A stretch of DNA of 64,000 nucleotides from Collinsella aerofaciens (GTDB lineage: Bacteria > Actinomycetota > Coriobacteriia > Coriobacteriales > Coriobacteriaceae), in the NCBI RefSeq assembly GCF_018785265.1, contig NZ_WQPK01000047.1, positions 62,001 to 126,000 on the forward strand, read 5' to 3'. Positions 26,454 to 34,696 of this stretch are shown here, one piece after another. The stretch's first letter is position 1, and each line of letters starts with the position of its first letter. The position numbers were made by a program, and so were the translations under genes. The notes beneath the pieces were generated by a model that was not told the DNA's origin, searched no databases, and worked only from the letters and a program-made list of their open reading frames with translations.

Positions 26454-26915
26454 ATGCTAACAAGAAGAGAGAGGACCGAGGTCCTGGTTGAGAGCGGCCC
26501 TGCGCTTGCGCTCGAACTGGCGGGCCTGGTCGAGGCCGCCGCCCCTGCCGAAGATATTGTGCCGGCGCACCAGGGCCTTGTGATGTGTCAGGTGCGCGAG
26601 ACGGCTCGCAACAGCCGCTTTTATCTGAGCGAGGTGCTTGTTACCGAGAGCCGCGTGCGCATTGGCGAGGCCGATGGCCTGGGCGTGCTTATGGGAACCG
26701 ATGCCGCGCATGCTCGTGCGCTCGCGGTAATCGATGCCGCTTATGCAATGGATCCGGCGCCGGCTTGTTTGGCGGAACTCGAGCGCCGCGTCGAGGAGGC
26801 GCGTGCTGCCATGTTTGAGCGCGTGGCTGCACAGGATGCTCTCACCTATGTGTCGCGTGTCGAGTTCGATGAAATGTCTGGCCAGGACATGAGTGTTCAG
26901 GCGGTGGTCAAATGA
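26454..26915 (+). CDS. phnG: C-P lyase core subunit PhnG
   Basis: 153 aa. VMCQVRETARNSRFYLSEVL and GVLMGTDAAHARALAVIDAA are PhnG signatures. PhnG joins PhnH, PhnI and PhnJ in the core complex; with PhnI, PhnH and PhnL it helps attach the phosphonate to ribose from ATP. AAGGAAAG precedes the ATG. Overlaps phnH (ATGA). Confidence 0.93.
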   Translation: MLTRRERTEVLVESGPALALELAGLVEAAAPAEDIVPAHQGLVMCQVRETARNSRFYLSEVLVTESRVRIGEADGLGVLMGTDAAHARALAVIDAAYAMDPAPACLAELERRVEEARAAMFERVAAQDALTYVSRVEFDEMSGQDMSVQAVVK

Positions 26916-27601
26916 ACGAGCAGGATGAGGTTTTCGATCGCGATCCGTCCCTTGACGAGCGCGCCTTCGAGCTGCAGGGAACGTTTCGTACGGTTCTGGA
27001 CTGCATGGCGCGCCCCGGCGAGGTTTGCCGCCTATCCGTCACGGATGCCTATGAGGTCGAGGCGAAGCGCTGTGGCCTATTCCCCGCGACGTTGATGTTG
27101 GCGGACATGCTGCTCGATAGCGGTACGACTTTTTGCATGGCGACCACGGGCTTTGAGCGTGCTGCCCGGCAGATCGCGAGTCGAACGCACGTGACTCCTG
27201 CGGCGCCGAGCGAAGCTGCGTGCGTGATCGTTCCGGAGGCTTTTCGAGATGAGGGCGCGGCGAGTGCAATCGCTGCGCTTACGGCGGGGACGCTTGAACA
27301 GCCGCATCGCGGCGCGACGGTTATCGTCGAGTGCTCGGTGCTTTTGGGACTGGATGCGCAGGGTTTGCGCGTCGGCTCCGCTTCGCACGCGTGTACCAAG
27401 AGCTCCTGGGAGCTCGGTGGCCCCGGCGTTGACGGCACTTCGCACTTCTCGTGCGATCGCGGCGATGTCTTGCGCTCGCGTATTGCGCGTCTGGACGAGT
27501 TTCCCTGCGGCATCGACCTGATGTTTGTAGACGGGTTTGGCCATATCGCCGCCGTTCCCCGTTCCAGCGCTTGCAGGGAGGTTGAATCATGGGATATGTA
27601 G
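26912..27601 (+). CDS. phnH: C-P lyase core subunit PhnH
   Basis: 229 aa. TFRTVLDCMARPGEV at the N-terminus, LADMLLDSGTTF, and a C-terminal FPCGIDLMFVD are PhnH blocks. Structural subunit of the G2H2I2J2 core. Overlaps phnI by 13 bases. Confidence 0.93.
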   Translation: MNEQDEVFDRDPSLDERAFELQGTFRTVLDCMARPGEVCRLSVTDAYEVEAKRCGLFPATLMLADMLLDSGTTFCMATTGFERAARQIASRTHVTPAAPSEAACVIVPEAFRDEGAASAIAALTAGTLEQPHRGATVIVECSVLLGLDAQGLRVGSASHACTKSSWELGGPGVDGTSHFSCDRGDVLRSRIARLDEFPCGIDLMFVDGFGHIAAVPRSSACREVESWDM

Positions 27602-28755
27602 CCGTTTCCGGCGGCGAGCAGGCAATCGCCGCATCGCTTGAGCTGCTTGAGCGCGAGCGCGTTGCGGGTGGCCGCGCGCTCGATCCCGCACTCATCATCG
27701 AGGCCATGCCGCATGCGGTCGAGCAGGTGCAGTCTGAGGGCTCCGTTTGGGCTCCCGAGGTTGCTGCAATCGCCCTCAAGCAGGCGTCGGGTTCTATCGA
27801 GGAGGCCGTCTTTTTGGTGCGTGCCTACCGTTCCACCCTCGAGCGCCTCTATACATCGCGTGTGATCGATACGGGCGAGATGCACGTTTCGCGTCACATC
27901 TCCGCGGCCTTCAAAGATATCGAGGGCGGACAGATTTTGGGCGCGACCCGCGATTACAGCCATCGCCTTATCAATTTTGATCTAAGCGAAGAGACCGATG
28001 CCGATGTCCGTGCCGCGCGCGCTGTCATCGATGAGCGTCTGGATGAAGCGGCCGAGGCCTTTTATGGCGTGGCCGAGACCACGCCTCTCGATTGTGTGCC
28101 CAAGGTGTGCGATTACCTGCGCCAGATCGGTATGATCCGCCCGGTTGCTATCGACGACACCGAGCCCGTCGATATCACCAAGACCCCGCTTTTCACGCCG
28201 GCGCCGCGCAGCGTTATCCTGCAGGCCCTCTCGCGTGGCCTCACGCAGGCGGTTGTCGCCATCGGGTACGCGGCCATTCGCGGCTTTGGCATTTCCCATC
28301 CCACGGTGGGCGAGCTTCGCCGCGGCAGCGTGCCGGTGACGATTGATGCCCCCGGAACCGATCCCTCTCAGGCTTCTGCCGACGACGCGTACTATCTGGG
28401 AGCACTCCCGGTCTGTGAGGTCGAAAGCCTGATCGCCAACGACGAGGTGACCGAGACGGGCGAGCATGTGAACGCGCTCGATGTGGGCTACGGCCTCGTT
28501 ACCGGCAGCGACGAGAGCAAGGCCATCGCCATGAGCGTCCTCGACCATTCGCTGCGCGTCGACGACGTTCGCTACCCCACACAGGATCAGGAGTTCGTGC
28601 TCTATCACATCGACGGTGTGGAAGCCACGGGCTTTATCAGCCATCTCAAGCTGCCGCACTACGTGACGTTCCAAAGCAAGCTCGATGCAGCCTTGCGCTC
28701 TATGAATCACGCCGAGGGACAGAAGGAGGACGGTTCTCGTGCAGCGCAACTATAA
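27589..28755 (+). CDS. phnI: C-P lyase core subunit PhnI (ribose-transfer subunit)
   Basis: 388 aa. GYVAVSGGEQAIAASLELL at the start, then QVQSEGSVWAPEVAAIALKQ and the late DYVTFQSKLD-like block (LPHYVTFQSKLDAALR). PhnI carries the nucleosidase/transfer activity that displaces adenine from ATP. It overlaps phnH and phnJ, consistent with stoichiometric translation. Confidence 0.95.
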   Translation: MGYVAVSGGEQAIAASLELLERERVAGGRALDPALIIEAMPHAVEQVQSEGSVWAPEVAAIALKQASGSIEEAVFLVRAYRSTLERLYTSRVIDTGEMHVSRHISAAFKDIEGGQILGATRDYSHRLINFDLSEETDADVRAARAVIDERLDEAAEAFYGVAETTPLDCVPKVCDYLRQIGMIRPVAIDDTEPVDITKTPLFTPAPRSVILQALSRGLTQAVVAIGYAAIRGFGISHPTVGELRRGSVPVTIDAPGTDPSQASADDAYYLGALPVCEVESLIANDEVTETGEHVNALDVGYGLVTGSDESKAIAMSVLDHSLRVDDVRYPTQDQEFVLYHIDGVEATGFISHLKLPHYVTFQSKLDAALRSMNHAEGQKEDGSRAAQL

Positions 28756-29587
28756 CTTTGCCTTTTTGGACGAGGGCTCCAAGCGCGAGATTCGCCGCGC
28801 CATCTTGAAGGCCGTCGCCATTCCCGGATACCAGGTGCCGTTCGCCAGCCGCGAGATGCCCATCGGCCGCGGCTGGGGTACGGGTGGCCTGCAGGTCACG
28901 TTGTCGTGCATCGGTCCCGATGACGTGCTCAAGGTAATCGACCAGGGCTCGGACGCGAGCGTCAATGCCGTGTCTATTCGCAGCCTCGTGCACGAGACTA
29001 CCGGCGTCGAGACCACCACGTCCACGGCGGACGCGACGCTCATCCAGAGCCGTCACCGTATCCCTGAGCGTCCGCTGCAGCGCGAACAACTCATGGTGCT
29101 GCAGGTTCCCATGCCAGAGCCCTTGCGCACCTACGAGGCGCGCGAAAGCGTGACGCGCCGTCTGCATGCCGAAGCTGAGTACACCGGGGCATATCTGGAG
29201 CTTTTTGAGCAGATCGTGCGCTATGGCTCCACGACTACCGGTGCCGACCATCCCGTGATGGTGCAGGATCGCTACGTTATGGCGCCGAGCCCTATTCCGC
29301 GTTTCGACAATCCCAAGCTCAACGATGCCGAGAATCTCTTTTTGTTTGGCGCCGGTCGCGAGAAGAAGATCTATGCCGTGCCGCCCCATACCAAGGTGGA
29401 GTCGCTCGCCTTCGAAGACCATCCCTTTGTGCGCGAGGATTTTGAAGGTAAGCGCTGCTGCATCTGTGGGGCGACGGGCGTCTATATGACTCAAACCATC
29501 GATCCCGTTACGGGCAAGAAGGCATGGCAGTGCTCCGATACCGATTATTGCGCAGAGCGTCTCGAGGAGGGCGGAAGCGATGAGTAA
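28739..29587 (+). CDS. phnJ: C-P lyase catalytic subunit PhnJ (radical SAM)
   Basis: 282 aa. Cleaves the C-P bond of ribose methylphosphonate by radical chemistry. The N-terminal NYNFAFLDEGSKREIRRA and GYQVPFASREMP are typical. The C-terminal Cys set C-x2-C-x21-C-x5-C (in KRCCICGATG and WQCSDTDYC) holds the iron-sulfur cluster and the catalytic thiyl Cys; all four are present. The GTG at 28739 is chosen for AAGGAGGAC upstream. Confidence 0.96.
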   Translation: MQRNYNFAFLDEGSKREIRRAILKAVAIPGYQVPFASREMPIGRGWGTGGLQVTLSCIGPDDVLKVIDQGSDASVNAVSIRSLVHETTGVETTTSTADATLIQSRHRIPERPLQREQLMVLQVPMPEPLRTYEARESVTRRLHAEAEYTGAYLELFEQIVRYGSTTTGADHPVMVQDRYVMAPSPIPRFDNPKLNDAENLFLFGAGREKKIYAVPPHTKVESLAFEDHPFVREDFEGKRCCICGATGVYMTQTIDPVTGKKAWQCSDTDYCAERLEEGGSDE

Positions 29588-30464
29588 AGGCACGACGATG
29601 CTTCCCGCTACGGTTCATCATGAATTTAAGGATAAGGCTCCGGTTTTGTCCGTTCGCCATCTGGCCAAGCGTTTTGGCGTCGGCTGTGACTACTGCCGCG
29701 ACCCGCATGCCAAGCTCGAGCGCAACATCTGTCCTGTATGCGGCACGGTGCACGCGGTGCGCGACATCTCGCTCGAGGTGCATCGCGGTGAGATTCTGGG
29801 CATTGTGGGCGAGTCTGGTTCGGGCAAGTCGACGCTCATGCAGTGCCTCTATTTCGACCAGGAGCCCACGGCGGGCGATATGCGTGTCGCTGCATATGAT
29901 GGGGGCAAAGGCAACTGCTTTGACCTCTCTCGCCAGCAAAAGCGCCTTATTCGCGATGAGATTTTTGGCATGGTTTACCAAAACCCTTACCTGGGCCTGC
30001 GCATGAACTTCTCGAGTCTTTCCAATATCGCCGAGAAGCAGATCGCTGCCGGTATCCGTGACGTTTCCTCCATGGTCGATCGCGGCCGCGAGCTGCTTGA
30101 TCGCGTGAACATCCCCTTGCGTCGTGAACAAGATCCACCGCGCGCGTTTTCGGGCGGTATGCAGCAGCGCGTGCAGATTGCCAAGGCGCTTTCCAACCGT
30201 CCTCCGCTGCTGTTCTTGGACGAGGTCACCACCGGTTTGGACCTTTCGGTTCAGGCGCGCGTGCTTGATCTTATCCTCTCGCTGCGTCGTGACCTGGGAG
30301 TCTCGATGGTTGTGGTGAGCCATGACCTGGGCGTGATTCGCCTGCTTGCCGATCGCACTATCGTGATGCTCGACGGGCAGGTCATCGAACATGGCTTGAC
30401 CGATCAGATCATGCAAGATCCGCAGCACGCCTACACCCAAGAACTCGTCTATTCGCTTCTTTAG
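29580..30464 (+). CDS. phnK: C-P lyase ABC-type ATPase PhnK, with a Cys-rich insertion
   Basis: 294 aa. Walker A GESGSGKST, signature FSGGMQQRVQIAKAL, Walker B LLFLDEVTTGLD and switch VVSHDLGV. PhnK binds the core complex, not a transporter. Before Walker A there is an insertion with two C-x2-C pairs (CDYC and CPVC), a zinc-ribbon-like feature missing from the Escherichia coli protein. It overlaps phnJ by 8 bases. Confidence 0.93.
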   Translation: MSKGTTMLPATVHHEFKDKAPVLSVRHLAKRFGVGCDYCRDPHAKLERNICPVCGTVHAVRDISLEVHRGEILGIVGESGSGKSTLMQCLYFDQEPTAGDMRVAAYDGGKGNCFDLSRQQKRLIRDEIFGMVYQNPYLGLRMNFSSLSNIAEKQIAAGIRDVSSMVDRGRELLDRVNIPLRREQDPPRAFSGGMQQRVQIAKALSNRPPLLFLDEVTTGLDLSVQARVLDLILSLRRDLGVSMVVVSHDLGVIRLLADRTIVMLDGQVIEHGLTDQIMQDPQHAYTQELVYSLL

Positions 30465-30475
30465 GAGGTTCGCCG

Positions 30476-31783
30476 ATGTACGTCATCCGCAACGGAATCA
30501 TTGTTCAGCCCGACCGCCTGCTCTTTGGCTATGAGCTTGTGGTCGAAGACGACAGGATCGCCGCAATTCAACGCCAAGGCAAATTCGATGCGACCGCCGC
30601 GGGAGCCGGCGTTATCGATGCTCATGGTGGCTATGTCACGCCTGGTCTTGTGGATATCCATTCCGACTATATCGAGACCGTTATCTCGCCGCGCCCGACG
30701 GTGCTCATGGACTTCTCGACGGCATTGTTCGAGGCCGAGCGTGAGCTCATCGCCCATGGCATCACCACAATGTATCACTCGCTTTCGGCATATGCGCAGG
30801 ACATCATGGACGCCAAGCCGGTCCGGCGCTGGGAGAACACCGAGAAAATCATGGCGCTTATCGCCGGCTGCAAGCGCACCGAGGGACGAAACGCCCATCT
30901 GATTCGTCATCGCCTGCACCTGCGTCTCGAGGTCGATAACGTCAATCTGGTTGAGCAAGTTGAGGGGCATTTGCGCTCGGGCGAGGTGGACGAGCTTTCA
31001 TTTATGGACCACACTCCCGGCCAGGGTCAATATCGCGATATCGAGATCTGGCGCAAGAGCGTTCGCGGCGATCACGAGCTGAGTGACGAAGAGGCGGAGC
31101 GGATCGTCGCCGCTCAGCAGGCGGCACCCAAGCTTTCCTTTGATCAGCTCAAATATCTTGCCGATGTTGCCTGTGAAAACGGCATTGCGCTGGCGAGCCA
31201 CGATGACGATTCGGTCGAGCATCTGGATCTTATGCGTGAGCTCGGCTGCACGATCTCTGAGTTCCCGGTGAGTTTAGAGGTGGCGCGCGCTGCTCGCGAG
31301 CATGGCATGTCGACCGTCATGGGAACACCCAACATCTTGCTGGGGAAGAGCCATTCGGGCAACCTTTCGGCGCGCGACGCCGTGTCTAACGGAGTGGCGA
31401 GCGTGCTGTGCTCCGATTACTATCCCACGGCAATGCTGCAGAGTGCCTTTGCCCTGCACCATGATTTCAAGCTGCCGCTTGAAGAGGCGTTTGCCATGCT
31501 CACTATCAACCCGGCGCGCGCCGTGCATGCCGACGATCAGGTTGGCAGTCTGGAAGAGGGCAAGAAAGCCGATATTCTGGTCATTCGTGAGGTTGAGGAA
31601 GGCCAGCGCACCTATCCCGTGATCACGGCGACGCTGGTGGATGGCCGTGTGGTTTCGCGTATGTGGTATCCGGCGCTGCCGAGCATGTCTGCCCGTTTTG
31701 CCACCGATGCCGCGACGATCGCCGAGACCGCCGACCACGTGCCGGCAGCCGTGGCGGGTACGGATGGATCGGAGGACAAGTAA
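30476..31783 (+). CDS. phnM: Ribose methylphosphonate triphosphate diphosphatase PhnM
   Basis: 435 aa amidohydrolase-fold enzyme that removes pyrophosphate from alpha-D-ribose 1-methylphosphonate 5-triphosphate. VIRNGIIVQPDRLLFG, GLVDIHSDYIETVISPRP, GITTMYHSLSAYAQDIM and ASHDDDSVEH are PhnM blocks with the metal ligands. TAGGAGG precedes the ATG. It ends on the start of phnL. Confidence 0.95.
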   Translation: MYVIRNGIIVQPDRLLFGYELVVEDDRIAAIQRQGKFDATAAGAGVIDAHGGYVTPGLVDIHSDYIETVISPRPTVLMDFSTALFEAERELIAHGITTMYHSLSAYAQDIMDAKPVRRWENTEKIMALIAGCKRTEGRNAHLIRHRLHLRLEVDNVNLVEQVEGHLRSGEVDELSFMDHTPGQGQYRDIEIWRKSVRGDHELSDEEAERIVAAQQAAPKLSFDQLKYLADVACENGIALASHDDDSVEHLDLMRELGCTISEFPVSLEVARAAREHGMSTVMGTPNILLGKSHSGNLSARDAVSNGVASVLCSDYYPTAMLQSAFALHHDFKLPLEEAFAMLTINPARAVHADDQVGSLEEGKKADILVIREVEEGQRTYPVITATLVDGRVVSRMWYPALPSMSARFATDAATIAETADHVPAAVAGTDGSEDK

Positions 31784-32517
31784 TGGGCGATTCAATCGAA
31801 TTCTATCAGCTCGATGTATGCCCACTCCTTGCGATCGAGGATCTTTCCAAGGGCTTTACCCTGCATGCCGCCGACCGTCGCGTGCGCGGCTGTGAACATA
31901 TCTCGCTGAGCGTGCTGCCGGGTGAGTTCGTGGGCGTTACCGGCCGCTCGGGCTCGGGCAAATCCACGATTCTCAAGTGCATCTATCGTACGAATCTGCC
32001 GGAAAGCGGCCACATCGTGTACGATTCCGAGGCCTTTGGTCCGGTCGACCTTGCCACGCTCGATGAACGTCGTGTGATCTATCTGCGCAACTACGAGATT
32101 GGCTATGTCTCCCAGTTCCTCGATGCCGTGCCACGTACCACGGCCCGTGAAATCGTGCACGCGAGTGCCGCTGAGGCGTTTGCCGATGAAGATGCGATTG
32201 AGGAGGAGACAACGCGCATGCTCGAGCATTTCGACTTCCCCAAGCCCCTGTGGGACCTGTATCCCAATACGTTCTCGGGTGGTGAGAAGCTCAGGCTCAA
32301 CATCGCGCGCGCTATGGTGCGTCGTCCACGTCTATTACTGTTGGATGAGCCGACTGCCAGCCTCGATAACGCGAGCAAGGTCAGAGTCCGCGATTTGATT
32401 GAGCAACTCAAGGCCGGAGGTACTACGATGCTGGGCATCTTCCATGATTTGGAGTTCATGGAAGGCGTTTGCGATCGTGAGTACAACATGCAGACTGGTG
32501 GGTTTGTCCAGGCATAG
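31783..32517 (+). CDS. phnL: C-P lyase ABC-type protein PhnL
   Basis: 244 aa. Walker A GRSGSGKST, signature FSGGEKLRLNIARAM, Walker B LLLLDEPTASLD, His in IFHDLEF. Needed with PhnGHI for the ribose transfer step. The order K-M-L differs from the E. coli K-L-M. The ATG at 31783 sits on the phnM stop with GGAGGAC upstream; a longer upstream frame only overlaps phnM. Confidence 0.94.
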   Translation: MGDSIEFYQLDVCPLLAIEDLSKGFTLHAADRRVRGCEHISLSVLPGEFVGVTGRSGSGKSTILKCIYRTNLPESGHIVYDSEAFGPVDLATLDERRVIYLRNYEIGYVSQFLDAVPRTTAREIVHASAAEAFADEDAIEEETTRMLEHFDFPKPLWDLYPNTFSGGEKLRLNIARAMVRRPRLLLLDEPTASLDNASKVRVRDLIEQLKAGGTTMLGIFHDLEFMEGVCDREYNMQTGGFVQA

Positions 32518-32526
32518 GAGGGACGG

Positions 32527-33420
32527 ATGCAGGAACATAGATCCGTGCAGGGGTCATTTGATCTGCATACGCATTCGGTTTATTCCGATGGTTCTCAATC
32601 GGTGCAGGCATTGATTGCCGAGGCTCGTGAGCGGGGTCTTTCGGGTATTGCCATTACCGATCACGACAGTTTGCGCCAGCTGTCATCCGTACGCGCCGAA
32701 GCCCGCAAGATGGGTTTTCCCGTGATTGCGGGCGTTGAGGCTTCTTGCATTGACTCGGAAACCGGACGCAAGATTCATATTCTTTGCTACGGCCTCGCGG
32801 CTACGGCGGATGAATCTGGCCCGCTTGAGCTCTTGGTAAACGAAACGCTTGCCCGCCGTACTGCCAACACCCTGTGGCAGGCATGGACGCTCGAACGTAA
32901 AGGGATGGCCCCCTGCGGGCGAAAAGCATCGGTGGCCGACGTGGTCGAAGTCTCGCGGGCAAGTACTGGTGTCTACAAACAGCATGTCATGCAGGCGCTT
33001 ACGGGGCTAGGCTATCGAGATGGCGAATATCAGTGCGTTTATCGTCGGCTATTTAAAAATGGCGGTATTGCCGAGCGCGACATTTCCTATCCCGACGCAC
33101 TTACAGTTGTTCGGGCTGCTCGCGAACAGGGAGGCGTGCCCGTGCTCGCACATCCCCAGCAGATGGACTCGTGGGGGGCTATCCCCGAACTTGTTAAGGC
33201 AGGTCTGATGGGCATCGAGGCGTTTCATCCCGATAACGATGCCGTTGCGACCGAAGAGGCCTTTAGACTTGCACGGCAGTACGGAATCGTGTGCACCGGC
33301 GGTAGCGATTACCATGGGCGCTATGGCGCCCCCGAGTGCGTCGGGTCTTGTTTCATCACGCCGGATGAAGCCGGCGAGTCCGTCGCGCAGCTGTTCGACC
33401 AAGAACGCCTGCTTGCTTAG
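32527..33420 (+). CDS. PHP-domain phosphodiesterase, likely ribose 1,2-cyclic phosphate dihydrolase
   Basis: 297 aa. PHP metal motifs: FDLHTHSVYSDGS, ITDHDS, VIAGVEASC, VLAHPQQ and GGSDYHGRYG. The classical pathway ends with PhnP opening the cyclic phosphate; no phnP is present. A PHP enzyme from Eggerthella lenta is known to hydrolyse 5-phosphoribosyl 1,2-cyclic phosphate fully to ribose 5-phosphate and phosphate. This gene's position right after phnL fits that role. AGGAGGGACGG precedes the ATG. Function is inferred from family and context. Confidence 0.82.
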   Translation: MQEHRSVQGSFDLHTHSVYSDGSQSVQALIAEARERGLSGIAITDHDSLRQLSSVRAEARKMGFPVIAGVEASCIDSETGRKIHILCYGLAATADESGPLELLVNETLARRTANTLWQAWTLERKGMAPCGRKASVADVVEVSRASTGVYKQHVMQALTGLGYRDGEYQCVYRRLFKNGGIAERDISYPDALTVVRAAREQGGVPVLAHPQQMDSWGAIPELVKAGLMGIEAFHPDNDAVATEEAFRLARQYGIVCTGGSDYHGRYGAPECVGSCFITPDEAGESVAQLFDQERLLA

Positions 33421-33431
33421 GGGGTCCGGAG

Positions 33432-33854
33432 ATGACAGTTCGAATGGCGACTGTTGCCGATACCGACGCGGTGTACGAGCTCATGTGCCAGCTCGAGGAC
33501 ACTCGGTTTGACCGATTGACGTTCTGTAAGCGTTTTGCCTGGCAGCTTGCCCGACAGCCATTTTTCGCTTTTGTGCTCGAAGAGGATGACGTTGTCGGGA
33601 TTGTGAACGTGCGCGTCGAGCGGCAGCTTCACCATGAACACCCCGTGGCCGAGATTTGCGAGCTCGTGGTTGACAAGGGATACCGTGGTGGTGGACGCGG
33701 GACACTGCTGCTTGAGAGGGCCATTGCGTGTGCACGAGAGCAGGGCTGCGAGGTAATCGAGGTGACCTCAAATGCCGCACGGTTGGGTGCTCACCGGTTT
33801 TACGAGAATCACGGCATGAAGAGGACGCATGCTAAATTCATGATGGGGCTGTGA
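33432..33854 (+). CDS. phnO: Aminoalkylphosphonate N-acetyltransferase (PhnO type)
   Basis: 140 aa GNAT protein. Starts VRMATVADTDAVYELMCQLE and has ICELVVDKGYRGGGRGTLLLE (acetyl-CoA loop) and EVTSNAARLGAHRFYENHGM, all close to E. coli PhnO. It acetylates aminoalkylphosphonates so that C-P lyase can accept or detoxify them. Last gene of the phn operon; no clear terminator seen behind it. Confidence 0.85.
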   Translation: MTVRMATVADTDAVYELMCQLEDTRFDRLTFCKRFAWQLARQPFFAFVLEEDDVVGIVNVRVERQLHHEHPVAEICELVVDKGYRGGGRGTLLLERAIACAREQGCEVIEVTSNAARLGAHRFYENHGMKRTHAKFMMGL

Positions 33855-33907
33855 GGGCCCTCAAATGTATACGCAATAACGCTCGTAAACTTTTTCAAAA
33901 ATAGTTC

Positions 33908-33936
33908 TTGCGTTCGCGCTGGCGCTCCGTTATTCT
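33908..33936 (+). promoter_or_regulatory. tRNA-Leu promoter
   Basis: TTGCGT (33908-33913), 17-base gap, TATTCT (33931-33936). Upstream AACTTTTTCAAAAAT resembles the element at other tRNA promoters here. Confidence 0.72.
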
Positions 33937-33947
33937 AATTCCTGCAC

Positions 33948-34034
33948 GCGGGCGTGGCGGAATTGGCAGACGCGTACGGTTCAGGTCCGTATGGGGGCAA
34001 CCCCATGAAGGTTCAAGTCCTTTCGCCCGCACCA
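33948..34034 (+). tRNA. tRNA-Leu (CAG)
   Basis: 87 bases. Acceptor GCGGGCG/CGCCCGC fully paired, anticodon stem TACGG/CCGTA with loop TTCAGGT (anticodon CAG), long variable arm TGGGGGCAACCCCA, T-loop TTCAAGT, CCA encoded. Long variable arm and A73 fit Leu. Confidence 0.96.
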
Positions 34035-34341
34035 TTGAATGAAAGAGCTCCCAGCAATGGGGGCTTTTTTGTTATGGGCCCATCGCGGGGACTTGAACCT
34101 GCGAAAGAGCGAGCGTTAAGAAAACGCGGAGCGTTTTTAGCGAGCTGGCGAGGACGCCGGCAGGCGGCCGAAGCCGGTGCGGATCCGCGGAGCGGATACG
34201 CGGACGTCCTTTCGCCCGCACCATTACATGAAAGAGCTCCCAGCAATGGGAGCTTTTTTGTTATGGGCCCATCGCGGGGACTTGGACCCGCGAAAGAGCG
34301 AGCGTAAAGAATGCGCGGAGCGTTTTTAGCGAGCTGGCGAG
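34017..34341 (+). repeat. tRNA-Leu tail repeat: two 136-bp direct copies
   Basis: 34017-34152 and 34206-34341 match at about 128 of 136 positions without gaps (offset 189). Each starts with the last bases of tRNA-Leu (GTCCTTTCGCCCGCACCA), then a terminator hairpin, an inverted T-arm (GGACTTGAACC at 34089-34099; GGACTTGGACC at 34278-34288) and a core with the small hairpin AACGCGGAGCGTT. The 53-base spacer between copies shares its sequence with the Arg unit. No open frame. Confidence 0.92.
34046..34070 (+). terminator. tRNA-Leu terminator (copy 1)
   Basis: AGCTCCC (34046-34052) with GGGGGCT (34059-34065) and a T-run. A second copy about 189 bases on has a perfect AGCTCCC/GGGAGCT stem. Confidence 0.82.
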
Positions 34342-34397
34342 TCCGCCGGCAGGCTGTTTTTACGGATCCAATGCCGATATTTCGTATGCCCGAAACC

Positions 34398-34622
34398 CCA
34401 GTGGGCAAAAAACGGCAAATATGAGTACTGTCACAAAGGCGGCAACATTTCTAGAGGTCTATTTTGTGATAATTACGCAACAGCTGTACGTTAATTTGAT
34501 TCGGCTTTGAGACAAAGCGGCTCAATTTGGAAGGATCTCGGGTTCGACAGGGTGCTATTTTGCTAAATAGGCTGCTACTAAAATAGTGACAGTACTCATA
34601 TTTGGTCTTTTTTGCCCACTGG
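34398..34622. mobile_element. 225-bp MITE-like element with 37-bp inverted ends
   Basis: The ends 34398-34434 and 34586-34622 are inverted copies of each other: CCAGTGGGCAAAAAA and AAATATGAGTACTGTCAC match exactly, separated by four non-matching bases. The roughly 150-base interior is AT-rich and has no credible gene. No clear target-site duplication is seen. Could be a non-autonomous transposon or a large intergenic palindrome. Confidence 0.68.
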
Positions 34623-34696
34623 CCCTGCCATCGGGCCTTTGGGGCCGTCCAGGACGGGTATCCTAGTGCCAATGTATGCCCAATAGAGGAGAAGCC

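Noticed and set aside
34435-34585. Small gene inside the 225-bp inverted-end element
   Set aside because: No start with a ribosome site and no frame of useful length.
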